DNA of 64,000 nucleotides from Sinohyriopsis cumingii. Its lineage: Eukaryota > Mollusca > Bivalvia > Unionida > Unionidae. Below, piece after piece: positions 36,821 to 46,581 of the stretch. Each line of letters opens with the position of its first letter. Positions within the stretch are counted from its first letter, which is position 1. The stretch covers positions 59,001,219 through 59,065,218 of the forward strand of contig CM068835.1 of NCBI GenBank assembly GCA_028554795.2, written 5' to 3'. The notes under the pieces are model-generated. The model had not been told where the DNA came from and did no database searches. It was given only the letters and a program-made list of their open reading frames with translations. The translations under genes and the position numbers were made by a program.

Positions 36821-38247
36821 AGCCTTCTAATTATACAAGTTTCATTACATTGGTCAATAATTAGTCACATGTGATGACACTTGTAACTAATCAAACCACA
36901 GCAACTGAGAGCAGACTACGCACTGATATTTATATGGTACAGTGGCAATATACAGTCTGTCTGCCGCAACACATGAAACAAACTGGACAAATCTGAAAGC
37001 CTTGAATTTGACTTTATTTATCTGTATGGTAGAACAGAACCTGAGTTGAAAAGCTTTTAAAGAAAGACCTTGATATCAAACCTAATAATAACTGCAGGAG
37101 TTATATTATGGATAATTAACCATTCTCTCAGTTTCAAACTGGGCATTCTATCCTATGGGGTTCTAAATGTAAACCAAGTGTAACTGATATCCTAATGAAC
37201 TGTAAAGACCATAGCAGCACAACAGCAGGGGACTAGATATGTCCAGATCCAGAAATCATAGACCAGTTTCAAACTGATGATGAACCACATAAAAATTACA
37301 CATCTGCTAGAACTTATGTTATGAAGATAACTTAAATTGCATTATTATTAATCCTCCTCCTCACATTCATCATAATTGAGATGCATCATATATGTTTTAT
37401 TGTAAAATAGTTTATGCAGCATAATTCAGTGAAGACCATTGCTGCCAATTTACCAGTGAACCATTTGTTTCAATGAACATATTTTATGTTGTAACAAGGA
37501 GCATCATTTAAACAGTATGATACACTTATCATACCTGTATATGAAATCTTAATACTAACACTTATACTTGCAATACTACTACTAATAAAAACACCTGCAT
37601 TGATAATTTGATTATGTTCAATTGGACTTGTATCTAAATGATCACCAGCTGTATGAAAAGACATATTTTAATATATAGATATTGGATGGAATACTAGTTA
37701 CCACAATGGAATAGTCATATGATAAATGATATATTATTTTAAACAATTTATATTTGCAGTGAAACATACTTTTACATTATTTTCCCTTAAATTTCATTTA
37801 TAGAGCAGTATACTCTGCATTCATTAAATTACTGAAATGGTTAATAATACAACAACAAATACTGCAACTTCCAGAATCACAAAAATCAAAAGATATAAAC
37901 AGAAACTTCCCTACATGTATCAACAGTTGTCACTTAATAGACAGAACTATGAAGATTTAGAATAGGATGTTAACAAATTAGGTATTCAAGTTAAAAAGAA
38001 AAAAATACCAAGTAAGCTTACTACCAAAAAATCAAACAATAACAGTGAATTTTAGTACATTCCCAGGAAACAGAATATATGATTTTTCTTAACTTGATCT
38101 GATACATCTTAAATCTATAGAAAATGATTCATATTGTATGACTAAAATATTATGTAAACAAAAATTCCATCACTTTTTTCAGATGCAACATGCATACCCC
38201 AACCCATCCTTCTTGATCATAAAGTATACCAGCATTCCACTATAAGA
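36821..38247. other. Unannotated intronic stretch
   Basis: AT-rich DNA; no coding, RNA or repeat signal recognised. Confidence 0.5.
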
Positions 38248-38445
38248 TGGGGAGCTGTAGTGGCTCAGTGGTTAGCTTTCTGGACCTGTGAAATAAGGTA
38301 GGTTCAAATTCTACCATCAGACCAACCTGGGTTAGCTACCATGGTGTGTCCTTGGGCAAGGCACTATACTTAAAGTGCCTTGGCACTAAATAACTTACTT
38401 GTGTTGGTTTACCATAAAAGGCTAAACCAAACACAAAAAAACAAC
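38248..38445 (+). repeat. tRNA-derived SINE, second family
   Basis: GGGAGCTGTAGTGGCTCAG with box A TGGCTCAGTGGTTAG and box B AGGTTCAAATTC, then a body with GGTGTGTCCTTGGGCAAGGC and an A-rich tail CACAAAAAAACAACAAC. The CCTTGGGCAAGGCAC block is widespread in SINE bodies. Confidence 0.8.
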
Positions 38446-39244
38446 AACTTTAAAATATGAGTTTTGTCAATACTAAGTAAAGGAAAATCATACTGAAGAA
38501 ATGTTTTTGTTAATTCAGTTTAATGGATCTAAAAAATCTCTTTCTTCTGCAGGAGTTTAAAATGTTAAATTAAAAAGGGTCATGGTACACATTGCTTTGT
38601 TCGTACACATCAGGCTCCGTAACCCATATCCAACTAAAAATTTTAGTAGAGTCTGAATAAAACATATTTTAATCTGGATGATAATATTCTTTCTCCATTC
38701 ATATATTACACCACCAAGATTGATCCAAATAAGATTACATTTTACTATAACACTGAGGATGAGTATGCCTCTTAACAACTGACAAATGTGGAGAGAATGG
38801 AGTTAAACTGAACTTTGATTTCTTTTCAACCATAGCACAAGATGATCATTTATTATGAAAAAACCTGAATAAAGTTGGAGTTCATAACAATGACAGTCTT
38901 GATATAATATAAATTCAATATATTATTGTTGTCTTGAGGTATAGTTCTGTATATTACAATCTCACACAAGATCAGGGTATATTTTAGTACCATACAGTTA
39001 ATTCGGGATTGTATTAATACCTATTCTGGTGAATGAACATTAAATAAGATTTACTATTTTGGAACCAGTTGCAATAAAGTTTACTAAACAAGAGAAAATA
39101 TGACTTTACTATAATATCTAAAATGTAAAATCTGCAAACAGAATACTTGCTTGACTTTACACTTCAATTATTTATTTGAAATGAATTTATACAAATGGCA
39201 TTAAATTGGGTTTCAGGCTGGTAATGACAATGGTAGTAGTGAAT

Positions 39245-39475
39245 AGGGACGGTCTAGGGACTAGGGAACTTCCATGTTAAAAAGGGTATATCCACTCTGG
39301 GGACTATGTAATTTAACATGGGAGAAAAAAAAATATCCATTCTAGGGACAAAGGGAATTTAACATGGGAGAAAGAAAAAAAACTATTCACTCTAGGGACA
39401 AGGGAAATTGAACATGGGGAATAAATCGTGGGACTGTCTTGGGACTAGGGGAAATGGAACAGGGTCGGGACCCTA
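39245..39475 (+). repeat. Minisatellite, unit ~55 bp
   Basis: Four diverged units of the form CACTCTAGGGACAAGGGAA, then TTTAACATGGGAGAAA and an A-run. It lies against the left edge of the Polinton-like fragment and ends in a 10-bp perfect palindrome. Confidence 0.8.
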
Positions 39476-39494
39476 TTTTAATAAGGTCCCGACC
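39463..39494. repeat. Perfect inverted repeat GGTCGGGACC / GGTCCCGACC
   Basis: Ten-base arms at 39463-39472 and 39485-39494 with a 12-base AT-rich loop, at the junction of the minisatellite and the virus-like element. It may mark the element's present left edge. Confidence 0.8.
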
Positions 39495-39630
39495 TGATGG
39501 GTCTATGAAAATGGAACAGGCGAAAATTGAAACAGGGAGGGGTCTCTATTTTTTTATTATTTTTTTAAACAAAAAAATAAAAAAAAGGGGTAGGCAATTG
39601 AAAGTCAAGATCTTTTCGAGAGATAGGAAT

Positions 39631-39646
39631 GGCCCTGAAAAGGGCC
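39631..39646 (-). terminator. Histone-type 3' stem-loop (minus strand)
   Basis: On the minus strand GGCCCTTTTCAGGGCC, a 6-bp stem with a TTTC loop, exactly fits the replication-dependent histone mRNA stem-loop consensus. It starts 13 bases after the stop of the 81-codon gene. A purine-rich CTCGAAAAGATCTTG follows about 10 bases later, where the histone downstream element would sit. Confidence 0.7.
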
Positions 39647-39658
39647 TTTGGTTTTATG

Positions 39659-39904
39659 TTAATATACCCTTAACATAAAGGGCATCTGTGACATCTTCTT
39701 CTTGACCTTAGGCTGCACCTGACTGCAGGACCATAGATTAAGACTCTTTTGAGGCATCCTTGATGCTCCACATAAGATTCTTCGCATCCACAGGCTAGTG
39801 TCTGTCCTGTGGATAACTGTCCAGTTGGATCGGACATACATTGGTATGTCCGTCCAGAACATCATCGAAGACACAAGCGTTGAAGATTGTACGTCGGTCC
39901 ACAT
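39659..39904 (-). CDS. Small gene of the Polinton-like element, unrecognised
   Basis: An open frame of 81 codons that looks whole. A TATAAATA box lies 46 bases upstream of the ATG (39957-39950) and a histone-type stem-loop lies just after the stop. The C-terminal half is basic (QPKVKKKMSQMPF) and M-rich. I do not recognise a family. Because the overlapping frame also reads well for a stretch (NACVFDDVLDGHTNV), the true coding frame is not certain. It pairs divergently with the gene at 40125. Confidence 0.45.
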   Translation of the reverse strand: MWTDVQSSTLVSSMMFWTDIPMYVRSNWTVIHRTDTSLWMRRILCGASRMPQKSLNLWSCSQVQPKVKKKMSQMPFMLRVY

Positions 39905-39944
39905 GTTGGGGTGCTGAGTAACAGGTGAAGGAATCCAGTGAACT

Positions 39945-40080
39945 GTACTTATTTATAGGGAGAGGAAGGATTGAAACGGATTGAGTTTGTTGACCAATCC
40001 AAACACGTGTTACAAAATTCAGTCAGCCCACGTCCAATCCGAAGAGAGCAGTCTGTGACATCACATAGTCTATATAGATT
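39945..40080. promoter_or_regulatory. Divergent histone-like promoter
   Basis: TATAAATA on the minus strand (39957-39950) and TATATAGA on the plus strand (40071-40078) stand about 115 bases apart. Between them are two GGATTG boxes (CAATCC on the minus strand, near 39968 and 39979) and two plus-strand CCAATCC boxes (near 40002 and 40033), plus CACGTG near 40012. The layout of TATA, CCAAT, CCAAT, TATA driving two short intronless genes outward is that of animal histone gene pairs. Confidence 0.7.
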
Positions 40081-40124
40081 CGCTAGCGCCTGTGCGCAGT
40101 CAATCTAAGCGACAGTTTTTCAAC

Positions 40125-40694
40125 ATGACGGAAACTCAGAAAACGATCAATTGGGGTGCACTGATGGTGGAGACTACCCAAGGGAACCCAGACTTACTTT
40201 CAGAAGAGGTGAATTGGGATTTTGTGGATTTTTTTACCTTGCAAGAATTTGTTCCTGAACCTTCGTCACCTTCTCCTTCATTACCGCACATGGAAAATTT
40301 TAGACAGAGACAGAAAGAAGAATTGGAGAAATTTATACAACAGCAAAAGGAAGCGGAACAAGCTTTTCTCCTACAGCAACAGCAGCAAGAAGAAGAGGTA
40401 AGAAAAAAACAAGAAGAAGAAGAAGCAGCAGCAAAGAAACAAGGGTGTCAAAATCAAACGGTCACGGTACTGTTAGACATTTTAGCGGAGTTAAGAAGTC
40501 TGAAACAAATGTATCAGACTTCTTTATTACGGCTGAAGAGAATACGACCTTCCCAAGCTAAACACTCCAACCCTGTGACTACGCCTACCGCACCACCCTT
40601 AGTGATTTCAACGAAATCATCATCAACAGTACGCAGTCCAGAATTAGGCCTTGGCCGTGGCAAAGGCTTAAGACAGTTAAAGTTGATTGTTTAA
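40125..40694 (+). CDS. Coiled-coil Q/E-rich gene of the Polinton-like element
   Basis: A 189-codon frame that looks whole, starting at the first ATG 47 bases after a TATA box. The first ~50 residues are acidic (NWGALMVETTQ, NWDFVDFFTLQEFVPEPSS); residues ~65-120 form a charged Q/E/K-rich helix (QRQKEELEKFIQQQKEAEQA and following), then LLDILAELRSLKQM and a basic, S/T/P-rich tail with GLGRGKGLRQLK. No known domain is recognised; a structural or DNA-associated role is only a guess. The stop is followed after 22 bases by a histone-type stem-loop. Confidence 0.6.
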   Translation: MTETQKTINWGALMVETTQGNPDLLSEEVNWDFVDFFTLQEFVPEPSSPSPSLPHMENFRQRQKEELEKFIQQQKEAEQAFLLQQQQQEEEVRKKQEEEEAAAKKQGCQNQTVTVLLDILAELRSLKQMYQTSLLRLKRIRPSQAKHSNPVTTPTAPPLVISTKSSSTVRSPELGLGRGKGLRQLKLIV

Positions 40695-40716
40695 ACTCAC
40701 CCCTTACACCAAAAAA

Positions 40717-40732
40717 GGCCCTTTTCAGGGCC
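40717..40732 (+). terminator. Histone-type 3' stem-loop (plus strand)
   Basis: GGCCCTTTTCAGGGCC preceded by ACACCAAAAAA and followed by ATCCACG, then a purine-rich TCGAAAAGAGATAG. Stem, loop, A-rich left flank, ACCA-like right flank and downstream purine element all fit replication-dependent histone 3' ends. It is the inverted counterpart of 39631-39646: about 65 bases around each are near-identical (39590-39655 against 40705-40775). Confidence 0.75.
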
Positions 40733-40946
40733 ATCCACGTCTCTCGAAAAGAGATAGACTTTCAATTGCCAATAACTAAAAAAAATCATTTTACCCAATA
40801 GTACCTGTCTGTGTATGAGTGCGTGAGTGTAGGTTCTTATTTTAAAATCAAAACCCAAAGACACTTACCTTTTATAATTAATTTATTCTTTTATAAATAT
40901 TTACAATTCGCAATTCACAACAGAGCACTTTAAAAAGTTCATAGAC

Positions 40947-41402
40947 TTATTCTGTCTTATTGTTCACTCTCTGTTTTTTTAATTTCTTCACCGTCATAGT
41001 CTTTTCCTCCTCTTCCTCCTCACTTTCTTCCCTTCTTTTCTTCTTCTGTTTCTTTTCTTCACCTGTCTGTTTTCTTCCTCTTCTTCTTCCTCTTCCTCTG
41101 AAGAATCCCTCTCTTCTTCTGACTCCTCTTGTTTCTTTTTTGGGCAGTCTGGTGACCAATGTCCTTTTTCTTGACAATAATAACAGGTATCTTGACTTTT
41201 GTCTCTTCTAACCCCTTTTTTTTCTTTTTTGACGGTCTGGACACTCTGAAGACCAATGCCCTTTCTTCTGACAGATATAGCAAGTATCTTGACTTTTATC
41301 TTGAAAGGAAGGAGAGTAGTTCCTCGGCTGGTCTGAAGCGAATTTTCTAATGACCCCTCGCAAAGCTCTGATGAAACGTTCGATCTTGGTAGTCTCTTCC
41401 AT
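40947..41402 (-). pseudogene. CCHC zinc-knuckle gene of the Polinton-like element (fossil)
   Basis: On the minus strand two zinc knuckles of the C-X2-C-X4-H-X4-C type are readable, CYICQKKGHWSSEC (about 41300-41255) and CYYCQEKGHWSPDC (about 41185-41140), followed by a long run of acidic and basic residues. A TATA box (GTATATAAAGGG) lies about 55 bases upstream of the likely ATG. The knuckles suggest a nucleic-acid-binding protein. It is broken at one or two points. Confidence 0.6.
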
Positions 41403-41454
41403 CGTTGTGCTCAGTTTGAGAGTGAAATGAATAGTGAAAGGACAAGACACATAC

Positions 41455-41490
41455 CCTTTATATACGCTGGTCTGCTATGACTATAAATTA
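41455..41490. promoter_or_regulatory. Second divergent TATA pair in the Polinton-like element
   Basis: TATATAAAGG on the minus strand (about 41466-41457) faces the zinc-knuckle gene and TATAAAT on the plus strand (41482-41488) faces the polymerase gene, so the element again uses back-to-back promoters. Confidence 0.5.
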
Positions 41491-41535
41491 GTCCATGGTG
41501 TTTAAACTTTAGTCATTTGACTTTTTGCTATCGAG

Positions 41536-44500
41536 ATGAAATGATCCGATTCATTTGAGAAGAAAGAAGAAGAAAGTAAGAGGCAGAAACGTGATCTATC
41601 GCCTTGTACCAGGGCTGAAGTCTTGGCACAAATTCATGCCAGTGATTTTGAAGAGGACATGAGTGAACCAGAGTCCAAACCCTCTAAACAAAGTTTACCA
41701 CCCTTAGTCAACCCTGAATAGTACTATGACATTCGAGAGACGGAAAAGCGTCCCTCTAGAAAATTTAGAACTACGGCTTACAAATACACAGTGAAGTTTA
41801 AAGATTTCAAGTCTGAAGTACTGTTAGAGAAAGCAGAAGGGTTCATCACCGACATGTGGGATTCTTTGCTCACCACACTCAAGCGACAATGTCAACCCAA
41901 AGAAGATGATCGCTTGAGACTTTCCATACAACATGACGGCTTGAAATCCCCTGTTTGGATCGAGTTTAGCAGCCCTGCAGAATTGACCACTTCCAAAGTC
42001 ATGGACAAGATTCAACACGTGCAACAATCTAATGACCAGTTTGACATCACCGATGGAAAAGCCACACTGGACATGACCCACGTCTCTCCTCCTCAAGGGA
42101 CCGGACAATGCAGAAAGACCTTATTGGTCAACAACCTTCGCATTACCAAAACAAGTCTTGTCCAAATTAACAATTTTCAAGACCACGTGTTTAGCCCGAG
42201 CCATCGTGGTGGGATGAACCTATGCCGACAAGAACGACACGGTAGAATGGAAAAGAGCCTGGGAGAACATTCGAAAATCGAACCGAGCCAAACAACGAAA
42301 TGAAGCAGAACTTCTGTTACAACAAGCATGCCTGTCCAAAGACACATCCTGTGGCATTCCTGAGATGCAAAAATTGCAAGATGCCCTAGCTCCACGATAC
42401 ACCTTGAAAGTGCACCCTCAAGAAGTGCGCGGGTCTCTGTTGTTTCGAGGGAAAGACTTTAAGGATGGAAAATACATTCACCTCTATCATCACGATGACC
42501 ATTTCGATACCATTACCACTATCACTGGATTCCTGGGATACAAATATTACTGTGAGAAATGTGACTTATGATGGTTATAATAATCGAGAGCTACACAAAC
42601 ATTGTGGATCGAAATGCTCAGGATGTTTGGCCTCTCAACCCTGTCTGAGCGAAGGGCAAGAACCAGTGCATTGTCCTGCTTGTCTGCGCACATTTGTCAG
42701 CCCTGCCTGTTACCAACAACATCTGAAGATGCAAGGTTCACAGAAGAAATGTGCTTGTCAACTCCTGAGATTGTGCCCAATGTGTGGACAAGGTCTATGT
42801 ACCAAGGCACACGTATGTTCAGGAAAGAAAAAATGTCACATTTGTCACTGCATCGTGGACTTGGAACACCAATGCTACATGCAAAAATACCAATCCCAAC
42901 CAGAGAAAGAGGATGGTCACAAGAAGAAGAAAGGCAATTTCATCTTTTTCGATTTCGAATGCATGCAAGAGACCGGTATTCACATTCCTAATTTCTGCGT
43001 GGCTCATCGAGCGTGCGAGAAGTGATTCAAGAACCTATCTTGAGTTATTGCCCTCACTGCAGTAAGATTCCTGGAGGGCGTGAAAAAATCTTTCAAGGAC
43101 CGAACACACTAGCCGATTTCACACAATGGGTCTTAGACCCCATCGACAAGACGTGGAGCCAAGAGGACATCGAACATTATTATGGAGAATGTCATCACCA
43201 TGCCACGGTGATGGCTCATAATTTCTCCGGATACGATGGACAGTTTCTTTTGAGATGCTATACGGAACGTGGCACCGAGCGTCCTAAAGTCACTTTGAAT
43301 GGAGCCAAAATCATTTTCTTGCAAGTGGGACAAGTGCAGTTTAAAGATTCGATGAGCTACTTAGCCATGCCTTTGAGTCGAATGCCTAAAATGTTTGGAA
43401 TGACAGAAATGGCTAAAGGGTACTTTCCACACTTTTTCAATACAGAAGCCAATCAACACGCCGTTCTACCCCATTTGCCTCAGGCTCACTATTACGACCC
43501 TGACAACATGCGTACCGAACGAGAAACTTTCTACGCTTGGTACCAGGCTCACGCCTCCGACCCTTTCGACTTTCAGGAAGAAATGCTAAAGTATCGTCAT
43601 TCTGACGTGGACATTTTACGGTGATGCTGTGGAAAATTTCGAGAACTGTTCATGGAACACGGAGGGGTTGATCCTTTGAAAGAAGCTTGCACCATTGCCA
43701 AAGCGTGTTCCTTAGTCTACCGACAACGATTCATGCTTGAAAACACTGTGGCTGTCATCAGTCCTCAAACGACCAACTATGTCAAACGTCAATACTCGGT
43801 CAAAGCCCCATGCTGGTTGCATTACTTGTGCGACAAGGAAGACAAATGGATTCAGCATGCCCGCAACGGACAGGGCGAAAAGATCATCGGAATGCATTCG
43901 GTCGATGGCTGGGACTTAGAAAACCCCAAGATCATGTACGAGTTTAACGGTTGCTTATTTCACGGATGTCCCGTCTGTTACCCTGACCGCGGCACTAAAA
44001 ATCAGTTCTTACAACGAACCATGGAAGACTTGTACCAGGCCATTTGTCAGCGACGCCTAAAGTTAGAACAGGAAGGATACCAAGTGGTGGAAATGTGGGA
44101 ACACAAATACGATCACTGTTTGAACACCGATCCCGAGTTTAAACGCCTCATGGAAAGTTACCAGTTCATGGACCCCCTGAACCCGAGGGATAGTTTGTAC
44201 GGAGGAAGGACCAATGCCACCTGTTTGCTGTACCAAGCTGATGAAGAGAAAGGAGAAGAAATCAAATACTTGGACGTGTGTTCACTGTATCCCTACGTGT
44301 GCAAATATTGTTGCTTTCCTGCAGGGCACCCACAATTGTTCACCGAACACATCGACCTAAAAAACATTCGACACTACGAAGGCTTGATCATGTGCAAAGT
44401 TTTGCCTCCCACGAACCTATACCATCCCGTCTTACCTCGCCATTGCCAAGGCAAACTTATGTTTCCTTTGTGCCGTACTTGTGCTGAAACGTGCAACCAA

Positions 44501-45568
44501 GATCAACCTTGTCATCACACCCAGGAAGAACGGGCCTTGACGGGGACATGGGTCAGCGTAGAATTGTTCAAAGCTCTGAACATGGGATACCAACTGTTAG
44601 AAGTGTACGAAATTTGCCACTTTCCCAAGACACAATAATTCCACAAGGGTGACCCCACGCAGAAAGGCATTTTCGCAGACTACGTGGATGCCTTTTTGAA
44701 ACTGAAGCAAGAAGCCAGTGGCTATCTGTCCTGGTGTCACACTCCCGAAGACCAAAAGACATTCAGAGAGAAATTCTGGGCACAAGAAGGCATTACTTTA
44801 GATCACATTGAGAAAAACGAAGGCAGGCGATCGTTTGCCAAAGTGATGTTAAATTGCTTGTGGGGTAAAATGGCACAATGACCGTGTTTACCCAAGACGG
44901 AGTATTTGACCGAACCTTCCCGCTACTTTCAGATGATTCACGACAAAGCCAAATTCATGAAACACATGGACGTCGTTCGTGAGGATTTGATCTTGGTGAA
45001 TTACGAAGAAGATCTGAACTTTGTAGAAGATGACCCCTTTGGAAATGTCATCATTGCAGCTTACATGACAGCTCATGCTCGCTTAAAATTGTACGAAGCT
45101 TTAGAACTGTTAGGGGAACGTGTCTTGTACTTTGACGTGGACAGTTGCATTTATATCGATCACCCGAGTCAACAGCACCCTGACATCGAAGGAGACCGTT
45201 TAGGAGCCTGGACAGACGAGCACCCCGATGACAAGATTCTAAGTTTCGTCAGTGGTGGTCCCAAAAATTACGGCTACGAATACTGGGACAAACAAGAAGT
45301 GCACACGAAGTGTAAAGTGAAAGGACTTACTCTGAATTATCGTACCAGTCGAGTGGTCAACTTTGGCGTATTGAAAGAAGCCTTGCAGTCTAGAGAAAGT
45401 GACCACCTATCAACCCAACAAGATTGTACGTTTACCCACACACCACATCGTCAGTTGACCCTTGGAAAAAGTCTATCAAATCGTGTAGCAGAAGCGAGTG
45501 CGGCTTCCCACCCACTTTACTTTGCCGTATGGACATGTCGGTATAAAACATTGGTTGTAAGAGGATAG
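41536..45568 (+). pseudogene. PolB: Protein-primed family B DNA polymerase (fossil)
   Basis: About 4 kb, the usual length for a Polinton-type PolB of 1,100-1,300 residues. Conserved blocks appear in order: a cysteine-rich N-terminal part (about 42540-42880), exonuclease motif I FDFECMQETG (about 42947), exonuclease II NFSGYDGQFLLR (about 43220), exonuclease III YRHSDVDIL (about 43590), polymerase motif A DVCSLYPYV (about 44272), motif B KVMLNCLWGKM (about 44842) and motif C YFDVDS (about 45128). The enzyme would replicate the element's linear DNA from a protein primer. The gene is broken at roughly eight to ten points and is a fossil. Confidence 0.85.
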
Positions 45569-45608
45569 CCACCCACCAGAAGGATGACTTCGCCACAGCA
45601 AGAATCGA

Positions 45609-46055
45609 GTGAGAAATCCAGAGAGAACTCCAAGTTCGAAACCCTACCATTTTCCAGTCTTCTTACCTGACTATTGTGATTGTGCCCGTCGATTGGACAT
45701 GTTTCAAAAATGGCCTACGGATAGGGAAGGATTACCTTCTTCGTATGTTTTAGCTAGAACAGGATTTGTCTACTTCGGACCTGAGTCAGGATTGGGATAT
45801 GAAGTACAGTGTTTCGCTTGCGGACTGAAGTTACGAATGGATCTATGTATCTACAAAGATTCAGCTATTCTGGAACATACTCGATGGTCTCCGCACTGCC
45901 CTTACCTTTCAATGGCCTTTCCACCCATTAAACTACGGTACAATTATGATGGTACCTTAGAGACGGTACCTTCCAAAACTAGACGTAAACACATTGCATC
46001 CTATTTCATTGTTGTTTCTTTTCCACATAATAGCTTATTTTTTATAAAATGTTAA
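45609..46055 (+). CDS. BIR-domain (IAP-type) gene of the Polinton-like element
   Basis: One BIR repeat is readable over about 45700-45910: RLDMFQKWPTDREGLPSSYV, ARTGFVYFGPESGLGYEVQC, then the zinc ligands C-X2-C (CFACG), H (ILEHTRW) and C (SPHCPYL) at BIR spacing. The frame is open to a stop at 46053. A TATAAAA box lies at 45542-45548. No RING finger follows. BIR proteins bind caspases or their activators and block apoptosis; viruses and mobile elements of invertebrates carry them repeatedly. The start is unsure, so the gene may be incomplete. Confidence 0.75.
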   Translation: MRNPERTPSSKPYHFPVFLPDYCDCARRLDMFQKWPTDREGLPSSYVLARTGFVYFGPESGLGYEVQCFACGLKLRMDLCIYKDSAILEHTRWSPHCPYLSMAFPPIKLRYNYDGTLETVPSKTRRKHIASYFIVVSFPHNSLFFIKC

Positions 46056-46060
46056 ACTTT

Positions 46061-46581
46061 ACTAATCTTTTTTCAAGATCACTTTAGTTTGCAAAAATAT
46101 ATCTTGTCATTTATTGGCATTCTACATTAAATTTTGTAAACTAGCTATAAACCTGACCTAATTACTCAACTTAACTGCTGACAGAAACAGTCTACAGTAA
46201 ATGTATTTCATTTCTATAGCTCGATGGATAAACATTACATCTTTTAAAGCTGTGCACAGAATAGGCCGACATATCACGAGTCAGGAAAACATGAGGGTGT
46301 TATCCCCTGTGTCCAAAATTAATATCATTTTGAATAGAATATTCTAGTGACAATTGCCTCTTTTCAAATGGTAAGCATTCCTTTTTTTTTATTTTCGTCA
46401 ATCTGTCAAATTTGGTATGCATTTTGCTTTAATATTTGAGATGGAAACCTTAGGTGCATAGAAATGTCAGACAGCATTGTACATCATGGATGGTGTCCAA
46501 CATACTTTTATGATCATAAAACAAAATCCCATTGTTTTAGTTATGGCCACTGATTTAAAAAATATTCATCCAAGCTAAATA
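46061..46581. other. Unannotated stretch between fossil element and LINE
   Basis: AT-rich DNA with no recognised feature. Confidence 0.5.

Larger units (their letters stand above)
39500..46060 (+). mobile_element. Polinton/adintovirus-like fossil fragment (PolB, BIR, zinc-knuckle, divergent small genes)
   Basis: A coherent, GC-richer block with compact genes on both strands and short intergenic promoters, unlike the surrounding intron. Parts left to right: an 81-codon gene (minus), a 189-codon gene (plus), a CCHC zinc-knuckle gene (minus), a protein-primed family B DNA polymerase (plus) and a BIR-domain gene (plus). The polymerase type points to Polintons/Mavericks or adintovirus-like elements. 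No capsid, protease, ATPase or integrase gene is seen, so only part of an element is present. The polymerase part is broken at roughly eight to ten points while the small genes look whole, so it is a fossil of moderate, not great, age. No long terminal inverted repeats were found at its edges; the right edge near 46060 is soft. It lies antisense inside the ASK gene's first intron. Confidence 0.75.

Noticed and set aside
39659-40694. Decayed histone gene pair
   Set aside because: Promoter and 3' ends look histone-like, but neither reading shows a histone fold motif in any frame (no H3, H4, H2A or H2B signature), and both frames are open and differ from histones in length and composition.
42177-45076. 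Minus-strand open frames opposite the PolB region
   Set aside because: They are shadows of the polymerase codons and carry no domain of their own.
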